Part shown: positions 41,802 through 50,369 of the stretch, piece after piece
How positions within the stretch are numbered: position 1 is the stretch's first letter
Layout of the letters: each line of letters begins with the position of its first letter
Source of the DNA: UBA4312 sp002394635
Lineage (GTDB): Bacteria > Bacillota_I > Bacilli_A > Erysipelotrichales > Erysipelotrichaceae
NCBI GenBank assembly: GCA_946539765.1
Contig: CAMNHO010000012.1
Span: forward strand, 1-64,000
Reading direction: 5' to 3'
Length of the DNA: 64,000 bases
The notes under the pieces: model-generated
The model's input: the letters and a program-made list of their open reading frames with translations, nothing else
The model's database searches: none
What the model was told of the DNA's origin: nothing
Program-made: the position numbers and the translations under genes

Positions 41802-42653
41802 ATGTATCAGCAGATACGTCAACAATTTGCTCAGTCGGATGCCCGCCGGGATACCGGAGTCATAGAACCCGAAGATGTCATAAAATATAAAAATATACGT
41901 TATGCTTCTCATCCGGTATGGGGACTGCTGGATGTATACCGGCCAAAAGACAGCACCGGCATATGTCCGGTCATCCTCAGTGTTCATGGAGGCGGCTGGG
42001 TCTACGGCGATAAAGATCTGTATCGCTTCTATTGTATGTCTTTGGCTCGCCAAGGATTTGCGGTTGTCAATTATTCGTATCGACTGGCTCCGGAATATCG
42101 TTTTCCCGCCAGTCTGGAGGATACGAATACAGTATGCACGTGGATCATGGAGCACGCTCGGGAATATGGATTGGATCTTGGTCATATCTTTGCGGTAGGC
42201 GACAGTGCCGGGGCACACATCCTCTCACTATACACCTCTGTTTTAACCAATCCGTCATATGCAGCCGAGTACAGCTTCCGGCCACCAAAGGGGTTTCAGC
42301 TGCAGGCAGTCGCATTCAATTGCGGCGCTTACAGGCTAAAGCAGGATGATCCTATGGGATCGCTTATCAAAGAGATATTGCCCGAAGGAAAAGGAATGGA
42401 TCGGATCCAATGTCTGCCCCATATTACCGAAGCGTATCCACCGGTATTTGTGATGACATGTAATGGTGATTTTTTAAAAGAGCAATCACTTTGGCTGATC
42501 GATACATTCGAGGAAAAGGGTGTAGACTATCGATATCGTTATTTTGATCCCCCGCAGAAAACATTAGGGCATGTGTTCCACTTAAATATGAAAACGAAAG
42601 AAGCAGCAAGCTGTAATGAAGAGCAATGCGCTTTTTTTAAAGAATTTTTATGA
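41802..42653 (+). CDS. Alpha/beta hydrolase, HSL/acetyl-esterase type
   Basis: A 283-residue cytoplasmic esterase. HGGGWVYGD (about 65-73) is the oxyanion-hole motif of the hormone-sensitive-lipase family and GDSAGAH (about 137-143) carries the nucleophilic Ser; VMTCNGDFL has the Asp and LGHVFHL the His. Typical substrates are short acyl esters or acetylated sugars. GGAGGACTAAAA precedes the ATG. Its stop overlaps the MATE gene start by four bases. Confidence 0.8.
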   Translation: MYQQIRQQFAQSDARRDTGVIEPEDVIKYKNIRYASHPVWGLLDVYRPKDSTGICPVILSVHGGGWVYGDKDLYRFYCMSLARQGFAVVNYSYRLAPEYRFPASLEDTNTVCTWIMEHAREYGLDLGHIFAVGDSAGAHILSLYTSVLTNPSYAAEYSFRPPKGFQLQAVAFNCGAYRLKQDDPMGSLIKEILPEGKGMDRIQCLPHITEAYPPVFVMTCNGDFLKEQSLWLIDTFEEKGVDYRYRYFDPPQKTLGHVFHLNMKTKEAASCNEEQCAFFKEFL

Positions 42654-44044
42654 ATGGTTTAGTTGAAATCAAGAAAGAAGGAATCACTTTGAAGGAAATT
42701 AAGAAGGATGATCAGAGAATTTATGTGATGGCTCAGGAAAAGCCCTCTTTAGCTGTGGTAAAAATGGGTGTTCCGATTGCCTTTGGTATGTTGTTTATGG
42801 TGGCTTATAATCTGGTGGACACATTTTTTATTGGTTTGTTACACGATGATTATCAACTGGCCGCTTCGAATTTATCATATCCGGTATTGATGGTGATGAT
42901 AGCCCTGTCCGGTATTGTCGGCAATGGCGGTGCTTCCTATATTGCTCGTTGTATGGGAGCCGATGATCCGGTAAAAGCCAACAAAACATTGATGCATGGA
43001 TTTGAGATGATCCTTTTCGGCAGTCTTTTGTTCACAATTCCCGGTTTGATCCTGCTGAAACCGCTGGTGACCCTATTGGGTGCTAAAGCCGATACATTTA
43101 CATATACCAGTCAATATACTTCCATATTGCTGGCAGGCTCCTTCTTTACCATGGGGAATTATGCCTTTGGACAATTGTTGCGCAGTGAAGGTTCTGTCAT
43201 GTATGCGACCATCGGGATGATTTTGGGAACAGTGGCCAATATTCTGCTAGATCCTCTTTTTATCTTTACCTTTGGTCTGGAAATTCGCGGGGCTGCTATT
43301 GCGACGGTATTGGGAAACATCTTAAGCGTTCTGTTTTTTTTGTGGGTCTACGGCTCCGGTCGTTCTCTACTGCACCCAAAGAAACAGTATATTGGTTTTG
43401 ATCTGTCTATTTTCAAGGAGATCATGCTGGTGGGGATCCCCCATACACTGGAGCAATTTTTAAGTACCGCCTCCATCCTGGTATTGAACAATCTGGCTGC
43501 CTTATATGGCGGATTGACCGTGGCTGCCATGGGCATCTCCAGTAAGATCATGAGCTTTGGAAACTACATCTATCAGGGAATGGCCGCCGGCTGTCAGCCT
43601 TTGATGGGATATAATTACGGGGCGGAAAACTACCGGCGTATGCGGGCACTGATCCGCTCCGGTATCGTGATCACGACGATGATCGAGCTGGTGATCATGC
43701 TGCTTTATGCATTTTTTGCTCCTTGGTTGATTGCTCTTTTCAGTGCCAATGAACAAGTCATTAAAATCGGTACACAAACGCTGCGCGCGGCGATGCTGAT
43801 CCTTCCTTTTGTCGGGACCACATCGATCGTCCGCAATGTGTACAATGCCATCGGAAAACCCATGTACGCCTTTACGATCACCATTGTCCGGCAATTATTA
43901 TTGTATATTCCCTTCTTGCTCTTATTTAACAAGCTGTGGGGTTATAAAGGATTGATCCATGCCCAGCCGGTAGAAGAGTGCCTTTGTGTCATTTTTGCGG
44001 TTTTATTATTGAAGTGGAGCTTGGCTCAAATGGAGAAATCATGA
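42650..44044 (+). CDS. MATE-family efflux transporter
   Basis: A 464-residue membrane protein with 12 hydrophobic helices and MATE features: MLFMVAYNLVDTFFIGLL in helix 1, GNGGASYIARCMGA, and the second-half copy around ISSKIMSFGNYIYQGMAAG. It probably exports cationic drugs or metabolites with Na+ or H+. About 35 residues precede helix 1, and a later start near 42689 cannot be excluded; ATG 42650 forms an ATGA overlap with the esterase gene. Confidence 0.9.
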   Translation: MNGLVEIKKEGITLKEIKKDDQRIYVMAQEKPSLAVVKMGVPIAFGMLFMVAYNLVDTFFIGLLHDDYQLAASNLSYPVLMVMIALSGIVGNGGASYIARCMGADDPVKANKTLMHGFEMILFGSLLFTIPGLILLKPLVTLLGAKADTFTYTSQYTSILLAGSFFTMGNYAFGQLLRSEGSVMYATIGMILGTVANILLDPLFIFTFGLEIRGAAIATVLGNILSVLFFLWVYGSGRSLLHPKKQYIGFDLSIFKEIMLVGIPHTLEQFLSTASILVLNNLAALYGGLTVAAMGISSKIMSFGNYIYQGMAAGCQPLMGYNYGAENYRRMRALIRSGIVITTMIELVIMLLYAFFAPWLIALFSANEQVIKIGTQTLRAAMLILPFVGTTSIVRNVYNAIGKPMYAFTITIVRQLLLYIPFLLLFNKLWGYKGLIHAQPVEECLCVIFAVLLLKWSLAQMEKS

Positions 44045-44326
44045 AAAAAATATGTGTTTTATGCCACCTTGGTATCTTTGGCCTTATTCTGTCTGAATGG
44101 TTTATCTGCTTTCTGGTTTCATCGCATGATAGGAATGAGGATCATAGGAGGAGAATGGATCGGTACCTATGGACTGGGAATCGAAATGGAACAGATTTTT
44201 CCCATGGAACCCGCTATAGGAAATGCGGGAATTTTTTATCGTATCCATTTCCATTGGCCATCTTTTTTGGTGACATGGCTTCTTGTCTTTTTGGCAGGCT
44301 GTCTCATAAAAAAACACCGTGCGTAG
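44041..44326 (+). pseudogene. Small membrane protein gene with poly-A frameshift after the start codon
   Basis: ATG 44041 has GGAG upstream and overlaps the MATE stop, but the codons after its run of seven A soon leave the frame that looks like protein. With six A the product would start MKKYVFYATLVSLALFC and continue in the frame 44054-44326 as a 95-residue protein with a membrane helix at each end (last FLVTWLLVFLAGCLIKKHRA). So either one A has been gained, the gene is phase-variable through slippage, or the run is a sequence error. GTG 44054 could start the frame but lacks a ribosome site. No family recognised. Confidence 0.5.
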
Positions 44327-44340
44327 GACACGGTGTTATT
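44311..44340. terminator. Bidirectional terminator
   Basis: AACACCGTG / CACGGTGTT with a seven-base loop and A/T runs on both sides, between convergent genes. Confidence 0.85.
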
Positions 44341-45565
44341 TATTTCGGTTTCGCAAGAAATTGTAGGCTTTCTGACTGGCATTATAAAGCAGTTTATTGA
44401 CCGGAATATCAAATTCCCCAATCAGTTCATTGATCATTGGATTGAAGTTATCCTTGAACTTGGTCAATCCATCTTTCAGATCTCCTTCAACGCCGCCCAT
44501 ATTGGCCCATATGCATCCTCGATCAAAGGCCCAGCGGAAGTTTTCCACATATTCCTTATATTGTGGCATGAACTTCTTAAAACGCTCATCCATTCCTGCA
44601 TACAACATTTCGCATGTATTGCCATACTGTATGCTCAGGATCCCGGCAATGGCCAGCTGTTTATCCTCATGACCGATTTCATCCAGAACTTCATTGAATT
44701 CTACCAGATCTTTTCGGCAAGAATTTAACTGGTCTTCCAAACGGCGCTTTTTCTTCTTCGCATGTTCCGGCAGCTGTTCTAATTGTTCCAGACAATCCTT
44801 TTCCCGCATTTTTGCATTTTCAGCCAGTTCATACACATTACACATCGCAAGCAGAATTACGGCATCATCCTGATAAGTATCCATCAACAAGTTGAAGTAT
44901 TCTTTATCACGTAGATGAACCTGCTTACGCTCTTCGGTCAGATTGACCAGGCGGCTGAACTCATCGACCAGCTCTGCATGTCCGGTAATGATTTCCACAT
45001 TGCGTCGGTTTGCATCTTTGATCAGACGCTTTGTGTGCTTCGGCAGACCGGTTTCCCAGTCTTCTTTATTGTAAACATTGGCCTGAAAACGCGCCTGCAC
45101 GGTATCAGCGATGTTCATGGTGAAACCATGGTGGATCGCTCCGACCTTTTGGAAGGAGTCCAGGTACATAGCACACGACGCATACCGGTTTTCATTATAG
45201 TCTTTGGTTGTATAATCATTGACATGGATTGCCGGATCAAACTTGATGAACAGGCAATGCTTTTTCTTAGCAATTTTCTTAAGCTCTGTAAAATAAAATG
45301 CCAGCAGGTCCTGATTCGTATAATCCATGATCGGTCCTCTTGGTAAATAGAACATGGTCAGACCCATCGGAAGTTTTTTGATCAAAACCAGCCCGGCAGC
45401 TACGATATCATGATGGACATCATAGACCGCTGTATGTATATGATCCCAGTTGGACTTGACAGAAGCCCAGGAATAGCTTTGCAGAAGATTGCAATACTCA
45501 TGATGTTTGACGAAATTGTCATAGTCTTCTCTGTTAATATCTGTGGTAAAGGAATACAGACCCAT
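44336..45565 (-). CDS. FemX/FemA-family peptidoglycan aminoacyltransferase
   Basis: A 409-residue FemABX protein that adds amino acids from charged tRNA to the lipid II peptide side chain, in the cytoplasm at the membrane. Two GNAT-like subdomains (about 1-150 and 150-400) are interrupted by a charged coiled-coil arm (about 240-285, REKDCLEQLEQLPEHAKKKK...), as in FemA and FemX. FMPQYKEYVENFRWAF resembles the conserved second-domain segment. Start ATG 45565 has GGTGAG upstream; ATG 45577 is in frame. A single-gene unit. Confidence 0.85.
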   Translation of the reverse strand: MGLYSFTTDINREDYDNFVKHHEYCNLLQSYSWASVKSNWDHIHTAVYDVHHDIVAAGLVLIKKLPMGLTMFYLPRGPIMDYTNQDLLAFYFTELKKIAKKKHCLFIKFDPAIHVNDYTTKDYNENRYASCAMYLDSFQKVGAIHHGFTMNIADTVQARFQANVYNKEDWETGLPKHTKRLIKDANRRNVEIITGHAELVDEFSRLVNLTEERKQVHLRDKEYFNLLMDTYQDDAVILLAMCNVYELAENAKMREKDCLEQLEQLPEHAKKKKRRLEDQLNSCRKDLVEFNEVLDEIGHEDKQLAIAGILSIQYGNTCEMLYAGMDERFKKFMPQYKEYVENFRWAFDRGCIWANMGGVEGDLKDGLTKFKDNFNPMINELIGEFDIPVNKLLYNASQKAYNFLRNRNK

Positions 45566-45660
45566 AATACTCACCATCCTTGTCGTACATTGTGAACTTT
45601 ATATGAACTTTTTAATAAAGTCAATGATTCCTTTAAAAAAAGAACGAATTCTCGTTCTTG

Positions 45661-46650
45661 TCAGGAAATCAGATAAAACGCTTTTAATACAGTATGAAAC
45701 AACCGGTCAACGGGTTTTCTTGATAAAAGATAAGTCAAAGCCAGGGCTGCTACAAGAAAAACCAGAAGGATGCCAAGCGAAGAAGCCGGCAGATAGGCGT
45801 ACATGCCTGTCAGGCTGAGGACATCCCGAATGATCCGGTGCAGGATATATACCGGTAATGTGTTTTCTCCAATAGAAGAAATCGGCAGCTTTCTTTGCGG
45901 GATCAAGGACATGATACCGGCTGAAAGAATGACGGCATTCATCATCAGGATCAGTCGGATCAGGGCTCCTTCCTGATAATCATTTCCTAAAATATAATAA
46001 GAAACATTTCCATAGATCAAACGAAGTTCGTGACGGAAATCACCGGCCATATGGAATAGCAGAAACGTACTGATAATAAACAGAACTAAGTGGACCAGCC
46101 GTACATCTTTGCGACATAAAAAAGCAATATGCTCTTTTTTACAATGATAACCAAACAGGAAATAAGGCCAGAAGACAATGGCTCGGGAAATGCATAGTGT
46201 ATCACCGATCCATCCGGTATAACCGGCGGCCAGAGATAGAAAGACAGATAGAATCATGCCTTTTTTAATGCCGATACGATTGACCAGAGGAATCAGAAGA
46301 TACCAGTAGATCAGGCATAATAAATACCAGGGGGCTCCACTTTGGTCCCAATAAGCAGAAATATCAAATGCGTTGCCATCCAGAAACATATAGTTAAGTT
46401 GGATCCCGGTCACAAAGAGAATATACAAACCGATAAAGAGGCGGATCTTATCCCATCGGAAATGTCCTCTTCTGTACACACCTTTGGAAAAATAACCAGA
46501 TACAAAGATGAACAACGGCATATGGAAACTGTAGATCCATCGTTTCAGAATACATAAAGGACCCGTTTCGATTGGTAATAGGAAATGTCCCAGAATAACC
46601 AGAAATATCAGAACGGCTTTCAGGTTATCGAAATAATAATCTCGTTTCAT
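45661..46650 (-). CDS. Acyltransferase-3-family membrane protein
   Basis: A 329-residue protein with about ten membrane helices. It begins RDYYFDNLKAVLIFLVILGHF, the typical first helix with the conserved DxxK and catalytic-type His of the Acyl_transf_3 family, and contains IYSFHMPLFIFVSGYFS. Members O-acetylate extracellular glycans or surface lipids. The start at 46650 gives a normal N-terminus; no ribosome site is seen. No glycan-synthesis operon is next to it, so the acceptor is unknown. Confidence 0.85.
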   Translation of the reverse strand: MKRDYYFDNLKAVLIFLVILGHFLLPIETGPLCILKRWIYSFHMPLFIFVSGYFSKGVYRRGHFRWDKIRLFIGLYILFVTGIQLNYMFLDGNAFDISAYWDQSGAPWYLLCLIYWYLLIPLVNRIGIKKGMILSVFLSLAAGYTGWIGDTLCISRAIVFWPYFLFGYHCKKEHIAFLCRKDVRLVHLVLFIISTFLLFHMAGDFRHELRLIYGNVSYYILGNDYQEGALIRLILMMNAVILSAGIMSLIPQRKLPISSIGENTLPVYILHRIIRDVLSLTGMYAYLPASSLGILLVFLVAALALTYLLSRKPVDRLFHTVLKAFYLIS

Positions 46651-46771
46651 ATTAACGTTGTCAAATATATCGTATTTTTCACAAATCGTCAAGCTATATT
46701 GGAAATAAACCATTTAGGGGACAAAGAGGCAAGAGGTTTCTTTATATAATAGAAACGGGGTAAAAGATACG

Positions 46772-47557
46772 ATGAAAAAGACAATGCGAACAGGGATGAT
46801 CCTGCTTTGTATGATCGGTTGTACACAGCCATCCAAACCGGAAGAAAAGATTACCATTCCGGAACTGAAGAAGGATACGTTCATCATTGAATACGGACAA
46901 CCGATGCGTTTAGACAAACAAGATGTGCTGGATACGACCGAACAGGAGATCTTGGATACTGTAAAGGTGGATCTGTCCTCTGTTAAAAACGAAAAAGATA
47001 AAAAGTATCCGGCCGTAGGGAAATACAAGGTAAAAATATCCTTTGAAATAGCCGATAAAAAACATGAAAGAGAAGTTAAGGTGGAAGTAAAAGATACAGA
47101 AGCCCCACAGTTTACCAAAAGTAAGAAGAGGGTGGAGATCGACCAGGATGATACAGCCTATGATTTTAATAAGGATTTTAAAATACGGGATCTTTCTGAT
47201 CATACAATAAGCTTTGAAACCGATGAGGTGAAATTCAAGATCCCGGGGGAATATGAAGCCAGAGCTGTTGCGCAGGATCGATATGGCAATAAAAAAACCA
47301 AAACGTTTACTGTTGTGATCAAAAACACCTTGCGTGTGTCCAGCGAAACAGAGGCGTATCCCTCGTATAGTATCGAACCATATACAGGGTCCGGCCCGGC
47401 TTCTTCTTCGTATGAATACGATGAAAGTCTGGGATTGTATAAAGATCCGGATACCGGAATCTACTACGATTACCACCCCGACAGTGGGGAATACTATGAA
47501 TATGATGTGGATTCCATGTATCAGTCCAGTGAAAGTGTAGAAGAGTATACAGAATAG
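46772..47557 (+). CDS. Ig-like-domain lipoprotein with aromatic-rich tail
   Basis: A 261-residue exported lipoprotein: signal peptide with lipobox MIGC (Cys17), followed by two Ig-like/DUF5011-type segments (about 25-110 and 110-190, the latter with GEYEARAVAQDRYGN). The last 60 residues are Tyr/Asp/Ser-rich and repeat the pattern DxxxGxYYDYxPxSGxYYEYD. A TATAAT box at 46745-46750 precedes it. It lies just before the LCP wall-polymer ligase gene, so a wall-related role is plausible. Confidence 0.7.
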   Translation: MKKTMRTGMILLCMIGCTQPSKPEEKITIPELKKDTFIIEYGQPMRLDKQDVLDTTEQEILDTVKVDLSSVKNEKDKKYPAVGKYKVKISFEIADKKHEREVKVEVKDTEAPQFTKSKKRVEIDQDDTAYDFNKDFKIRDLSDHTISFETDEVKFKIPGEYEARAVAQDRYGNKKTKTFTVVIKNTLRVSSETEAYPSYSIEPYTGSGPASSSYEYDESLGLYKDPDTGIYYDYHPDSGEYYEYDVDSMYQSSESVEEYTE

Positions 47558-47559
47558 TG

Positions 47560-47585
47560 ACACGTAAATTTACGTGTTTTTTTTG
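47560..47585 (+). terminator. Terminator after the lipoprotein gene
   Basis: Perfect palindrome ACACGTAAATTTACGTGT followed by T8. Confidence 0.8.
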
Positions 47586-47633
47586 ATTCTGTTTCAAAGA
47601 ATGAGTACAATGAAATCGATTGAGGAAAGATAC

Positions 47634-49103
47634 ATGATGAAACTGAAGAAACTGCTGAAAAAACCAACTCTTTATTTAGAGATACTGGCCGCTGCTGCGG
47701 TAATACGACTGATTGCGGAATGTTTCCGCTTTCGGATCCTGCCTGATGGATTATTCATTCCGTTGGTATTGATCTTATTGATCTTATGGGGCATTTCCTT
47801 TGTGCTGATCTTTAAAAGAAAGAAAAGGGAAAAGATCATTGCCTCCATACTTTGTGTGGGATTGACCATCATTGGATTCGGTGGCTCATATTATCTCCAT
47901 ACTGCCAACGGCTTTTTAGATGCGATCACTGACCATCATAATATGGAGAAACGAACGGTCAGCGTATATGCGCTAAATACAACCGGGTATAAAGGACAAA
48001 AGGATATTGATGGATTATCTATCGCTGTTTCTAAAACCAATGCGCGTACGTATGTTAATGAAGCATTGGAAAACTTAAAGAACAAAGGAGTCCAATTTGA
48101 AGTGAAGGAATATGATTCCACCATTGAAATGGTTCATAACTTCCGTGGACAGGCTGTGGATCTGATGATGATCGATCAGTCATTATTGACAATTATTGAG
48201 GATTTTGAAGACCAGGCAGATATCCTGGATTCAATTCATTCAATCTATGATTATGAATACTATGTGGAATCAGCCAATACGGCAACCAGCGTGGATATTT
48301 CCAATGAGCCTTTCAATGTATTGATTTCCGGCAGTGATTCCCGAGCCGGCATTGACGAAACAGCGAGGAGCGATGTCAATCTGATTATGACCGTCAACCC
48401 TAGTACACACAGCATTCTTTTGACATCGGTACCAAGAGACTATTATGTGGAAATGGTCTGCGATGCTTCCATGGGGTGTGCCAACGGAAAAAAAGACAAA
48501 CTGACACATACTGGTCTGCATGGCATCGAAACGACGGAAAAGACGCTCGAAGAAGTATTTGGCATTGAAATCAACTACAATGTCAAGGTCAGCTTTTCGA
48601 CCCTGACCAGGCTGGTGGATGTACTCGGGGGTATCACGGTAGATAACCCGAATGAATTCGAAGCTGGAGGCAATACTTTTGAAAAAGGAAATATCACGTT
48701 AAACGGAGAGCAGGCATTGTCTTATGTACGTGAGCGTTACTCCTTTGCCACCGGCGATCGTGAGCGGGGACGGAACCAGATGCGGGTACTTTCTGCCATC
48801 ATCGATAAGATAGCCAGTCCGTCGGTATTGGGAAATTATGTGGATATTATGAATACGATGAAAGATTCGTTCCAGACCAACATGCCGATTGAAGATATTC
48901 GTACCCTGGCAAGGGAACAACTGCAATATGGAAAACGCTGGCAGATCTATCGGAACAGTGTGGATGGAACCGGATCAACGGAGTTCTGTTATGAACTGGG
49001 AAATGAAGCTTCGGTACTGATTCCGGATGAAGAAACCATTTCCAAAGCTAAGTTAAATGTGGAAGCTGTCACCATGGGGGAACCGGCACCATATTCCTAT
49101 TAA
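47634..49103 (+). CDS. LytR-CpsA-Psr family wall polymer ligase
   Basis: A 489-residue membrane protein that attaches teichoic acid or capsule-type polymers to peptidoglycan. Three membrane helices (about 15-32, 38-57, 68-90), an extracellular accessory domain (about 100-225, AVDLMMIDQS), then the LCP domain (about 230-470): NVLISGSDSRAG, RSDVNLIMTVNP, LLTSVPRDYYVE, GGITVDN and YVRERYSFATGDRERGRNQ with pyrophosphate-binding Arg residues. The accessory domain matches longer LCP proteins of Firmicutes. GAGGAAAG precedes ATG 47634. Confidence 0.9.
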   Translation: MMKLKKLLKKPTLYLEILAAAAVIRLIAECFRFRILPDGLFIPLVLILLILWGISFVLIFKRKKREKIIASILCVGLTIIGFGGSYYLHTANGFLDAITDHHNMEKRTVSVYALNTTGYKGQKDIDGLSIAVSKTNARTYVNEALENLKNKGVQFEVKEYDSTIEMVHNFRGQAVDLMMIDQSLLTIIEDFEDQADILDSIHSIYDYEYYVESANTATSVDISNEPFNVLISGSDSRAGIDETARSDVNLIMTVNPSTHSILLTSVPRDYYVEMVCDASMGCANGKKDKLTHTGLHGIETTEKTLEEVFGIEINYNVKVSFSTLTRLVDVLGGITVDNPNEFEAGGNTFEKGNITLNGEQALSYVRERYSFATGDRERGRNQMRVLSAIIDKIASPSVLGNYVDIMNTMKDSFQTNMPIEDIRTLAREQLQYGKRWQIYRNSVDGTGSTEFCYELGNEASVLIPDEETISKAKLNVEAVTMGEPAPYSY

Positions 49104-49105
49104 TG

Positions 49106-49135
49106 AGATGCACCTGAGCCAGGTGCATCTTTCCA
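49106..49135 (+). terminator. Terminator after the LCP gene
   Basis: GATGCACCT / AGGTGCATC stem with a five-base loop and T-rich tail. Confidence 0.85.
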
Positions 49136-49184
49136 TATTTATAACCAAAAAAGACAGATTCCTTTTCTTTTTGGGATAGTATTC

Positions 49185-49301
49185 TATAATAAAGCTAAGA
49201 AAAAGAAAGAGAAGGGATTTGAAAAACAAAATAGAAAAGGAGATAAATGATGGAACCTAAAACATAAGGGCCCGTTGAATTATGAGAATAATTTAGCGGG
49301 C
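49185..49301 (+). promoter_or_regulatory. Leader-like unit: -10 box, 6-codon ORF, strong hairpin
   Basis: TATAAT at 49185-49190, then AAGGAG at good spacing before ATG 49247, which encodes only MMEPKT and stops at 49265-49267. Three bases later a 14-pair stem, GCCCGTTGAATTAT / ATAATTTAGCGGGC with a GAGA loop (49270-49301), follows. This is the layout of an attenuator with leader peptide, or of a gene remnant. Confidence 0.5.
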
Positions 49302-49695
49302 ATTTCATTTGTCTTCAGCAGAAAGGTACATTGGTAGTGCGAAACGATGGATCGTTTTCATTAAAAAGATCCTGTCGATCCGCTTGCTGCCACAACGATC
49401 CGGTCAACGAACCCATGCGAGGGAATATCAATGTATGGATCCGGCTTCTACGGCACTGCATTGCATCAGGCAAACAGGACAGCGTTTTTAAGGAATCAAA
49501 ACGTTCGAATGTTGAATTAGAGCAGTCAGAAATCAACGTATCCCGGATGATTCGAACAGCCAGGTATTTGCAGAATGAGCACGAAAACAGGGAAATCCTG
49601 TCTTTTTTGTTGGTTTCGGGTGTATTTTTATCGGATTCAGGTAGTATTTGAAAGAATCTTCTTTATGATGAAAGTAAAGAGAGGTATGTAAGAAA
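49302..49695 (+). other. Gap without confident gene; possible small RNA or decayed gene
   Basis: A 106-codon frame starting at GTG 49331 runs to 49651 but resembles no protein and lacks a ribosome site. A terminator-like ACAGG-GAAAT-CCTGT-CTTTTTT lies at 49587-49608, implying that a transcript from the upstream leader may end there. Either a small RNA of about 300 bases or a degenerate gene. Confidence 0.4.
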
Positions 49696-50085
49696 ATGTT
49701 AATTTTCGACAGCGTGCTATTTGATAAAAAGAATCAGACCATGACCATTCTTAACGGAACACAAGGAGCCTACGCATATGCCGATATTGTTTCCTGCAAA
49801 GTGTTGAATGAGAATAAGCGGGTCCACGGAAAGGGAGAGCCTTTTTCGGCCACTGTACCACCCGGGCCATTGCCGAGTGGCATGATTTTTGAAAAAGCAG
49901 TGTATGTCGGAGTAAAAGTCACATTAAAAGATGGTCATGTTCTGGGTATCTATACATCATCGAAACCGACCCGTATCAATACGGATGTATATCGGGTTGC
50001 CAGAAACGAAGCCGATCATATCAAAAGAATCATTGACCGCATTATTGAAAAGAACCGTAGAAGGGATCCGTCCTCCGGATCCTGA
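49696..50085 (+). CDS. Hypothetical protein, 129 aa
   Basis: Not recognised. Soluble, beta-rich first 100 residues (FDSVLFDKKNQTMTILNG, AYADIVSCKVLNE, YVGVKVTLKDGHVLGIYTS) resembling the bacterial PH-like or DUF4429-type beta barrels that follow a 'transcribe, then D-G-x-h-L' pattern, and a basic C-terminal helix. ATG has GAGAGG upstream and a strong terminator follows. Other identity cannot be given. Confidence 0.6.
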   Translation: MLIFDSVLFDKKNQTMTILNGTQGAYAYADIVSCKVLNENKRVHGKGEPFSATVPPGPLPSGMIFEKAVYVGVKVTLKDGHVLGIYTSSKPTRINTDVYRVARNEADHIKRIIDRIIEKNRRRDPSSGS

Positions 50086-50090
50086 CGTCA

Positions 50091-50137
50091 ACCCACTTAC
50101 AGAGCCAAGCCTGCAATTGGAACCGTAAGTGGGTTTT
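50091..50137 (+). terminator. Terminator after the 129-aa gene
   Basis: ACCCACTTAC / GTAAGTGGGT stem around a 24-base loop, then TTTAT. Confidence 0.75.
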
Positions 50138-50262
50138 ATGATACCTAAATCCTCCAGGAATACAACCAAAATGAATAAAAGACCATCGTATGCATTGTTG
50201 GAAAAACAAATTCATGGTATGTTTCGGTTGAGATCCAGATGATTTCTTTTCGCACAAAGGAC

Positions 50263-50317
50263 CTGTTTGCAGACATCATCTCTTCACTTTCAAATGTCTC
50301 TCAGCTGTTTGCAGACA
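50263..50317. repeat. Direct repeat CTGTTTGCAGACA upstream of the alarmone synthetase gene
   Basis: Two exact 13-base copies at 50263-50275 and 50305-50317, start-to-start distance 42 bases (four helical turns), 53 bases before the start codon. The rest of the 50138-50369 gap shows no supported gene. Confidence 0.55.
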
Positions 50318-50369
50318 GGTTGTGCACTGAAAAGAAAACATGTGACGACAGAATTACAGGAATTACTTT

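Noticed and set aside
46910..47563. 217-codon hydrophobic frame antisense to the lipoprotein gene
   Set aside because: Hydrophobicity comes from complementing Lys/Asp/Glu codons; the lipoprotein has a lipobox and ribosome site.
49331..49651. 106-codon GTG-start frame
   Set aside because: No ribosome site, unusual residue composition, and a terminator hairpin inside its 3' end.
50171..50242. 23-residue basic peptide ORF
   Set aside because: Start codon without a suitably spaced ribosome site and no conservation evidence; probably chance.
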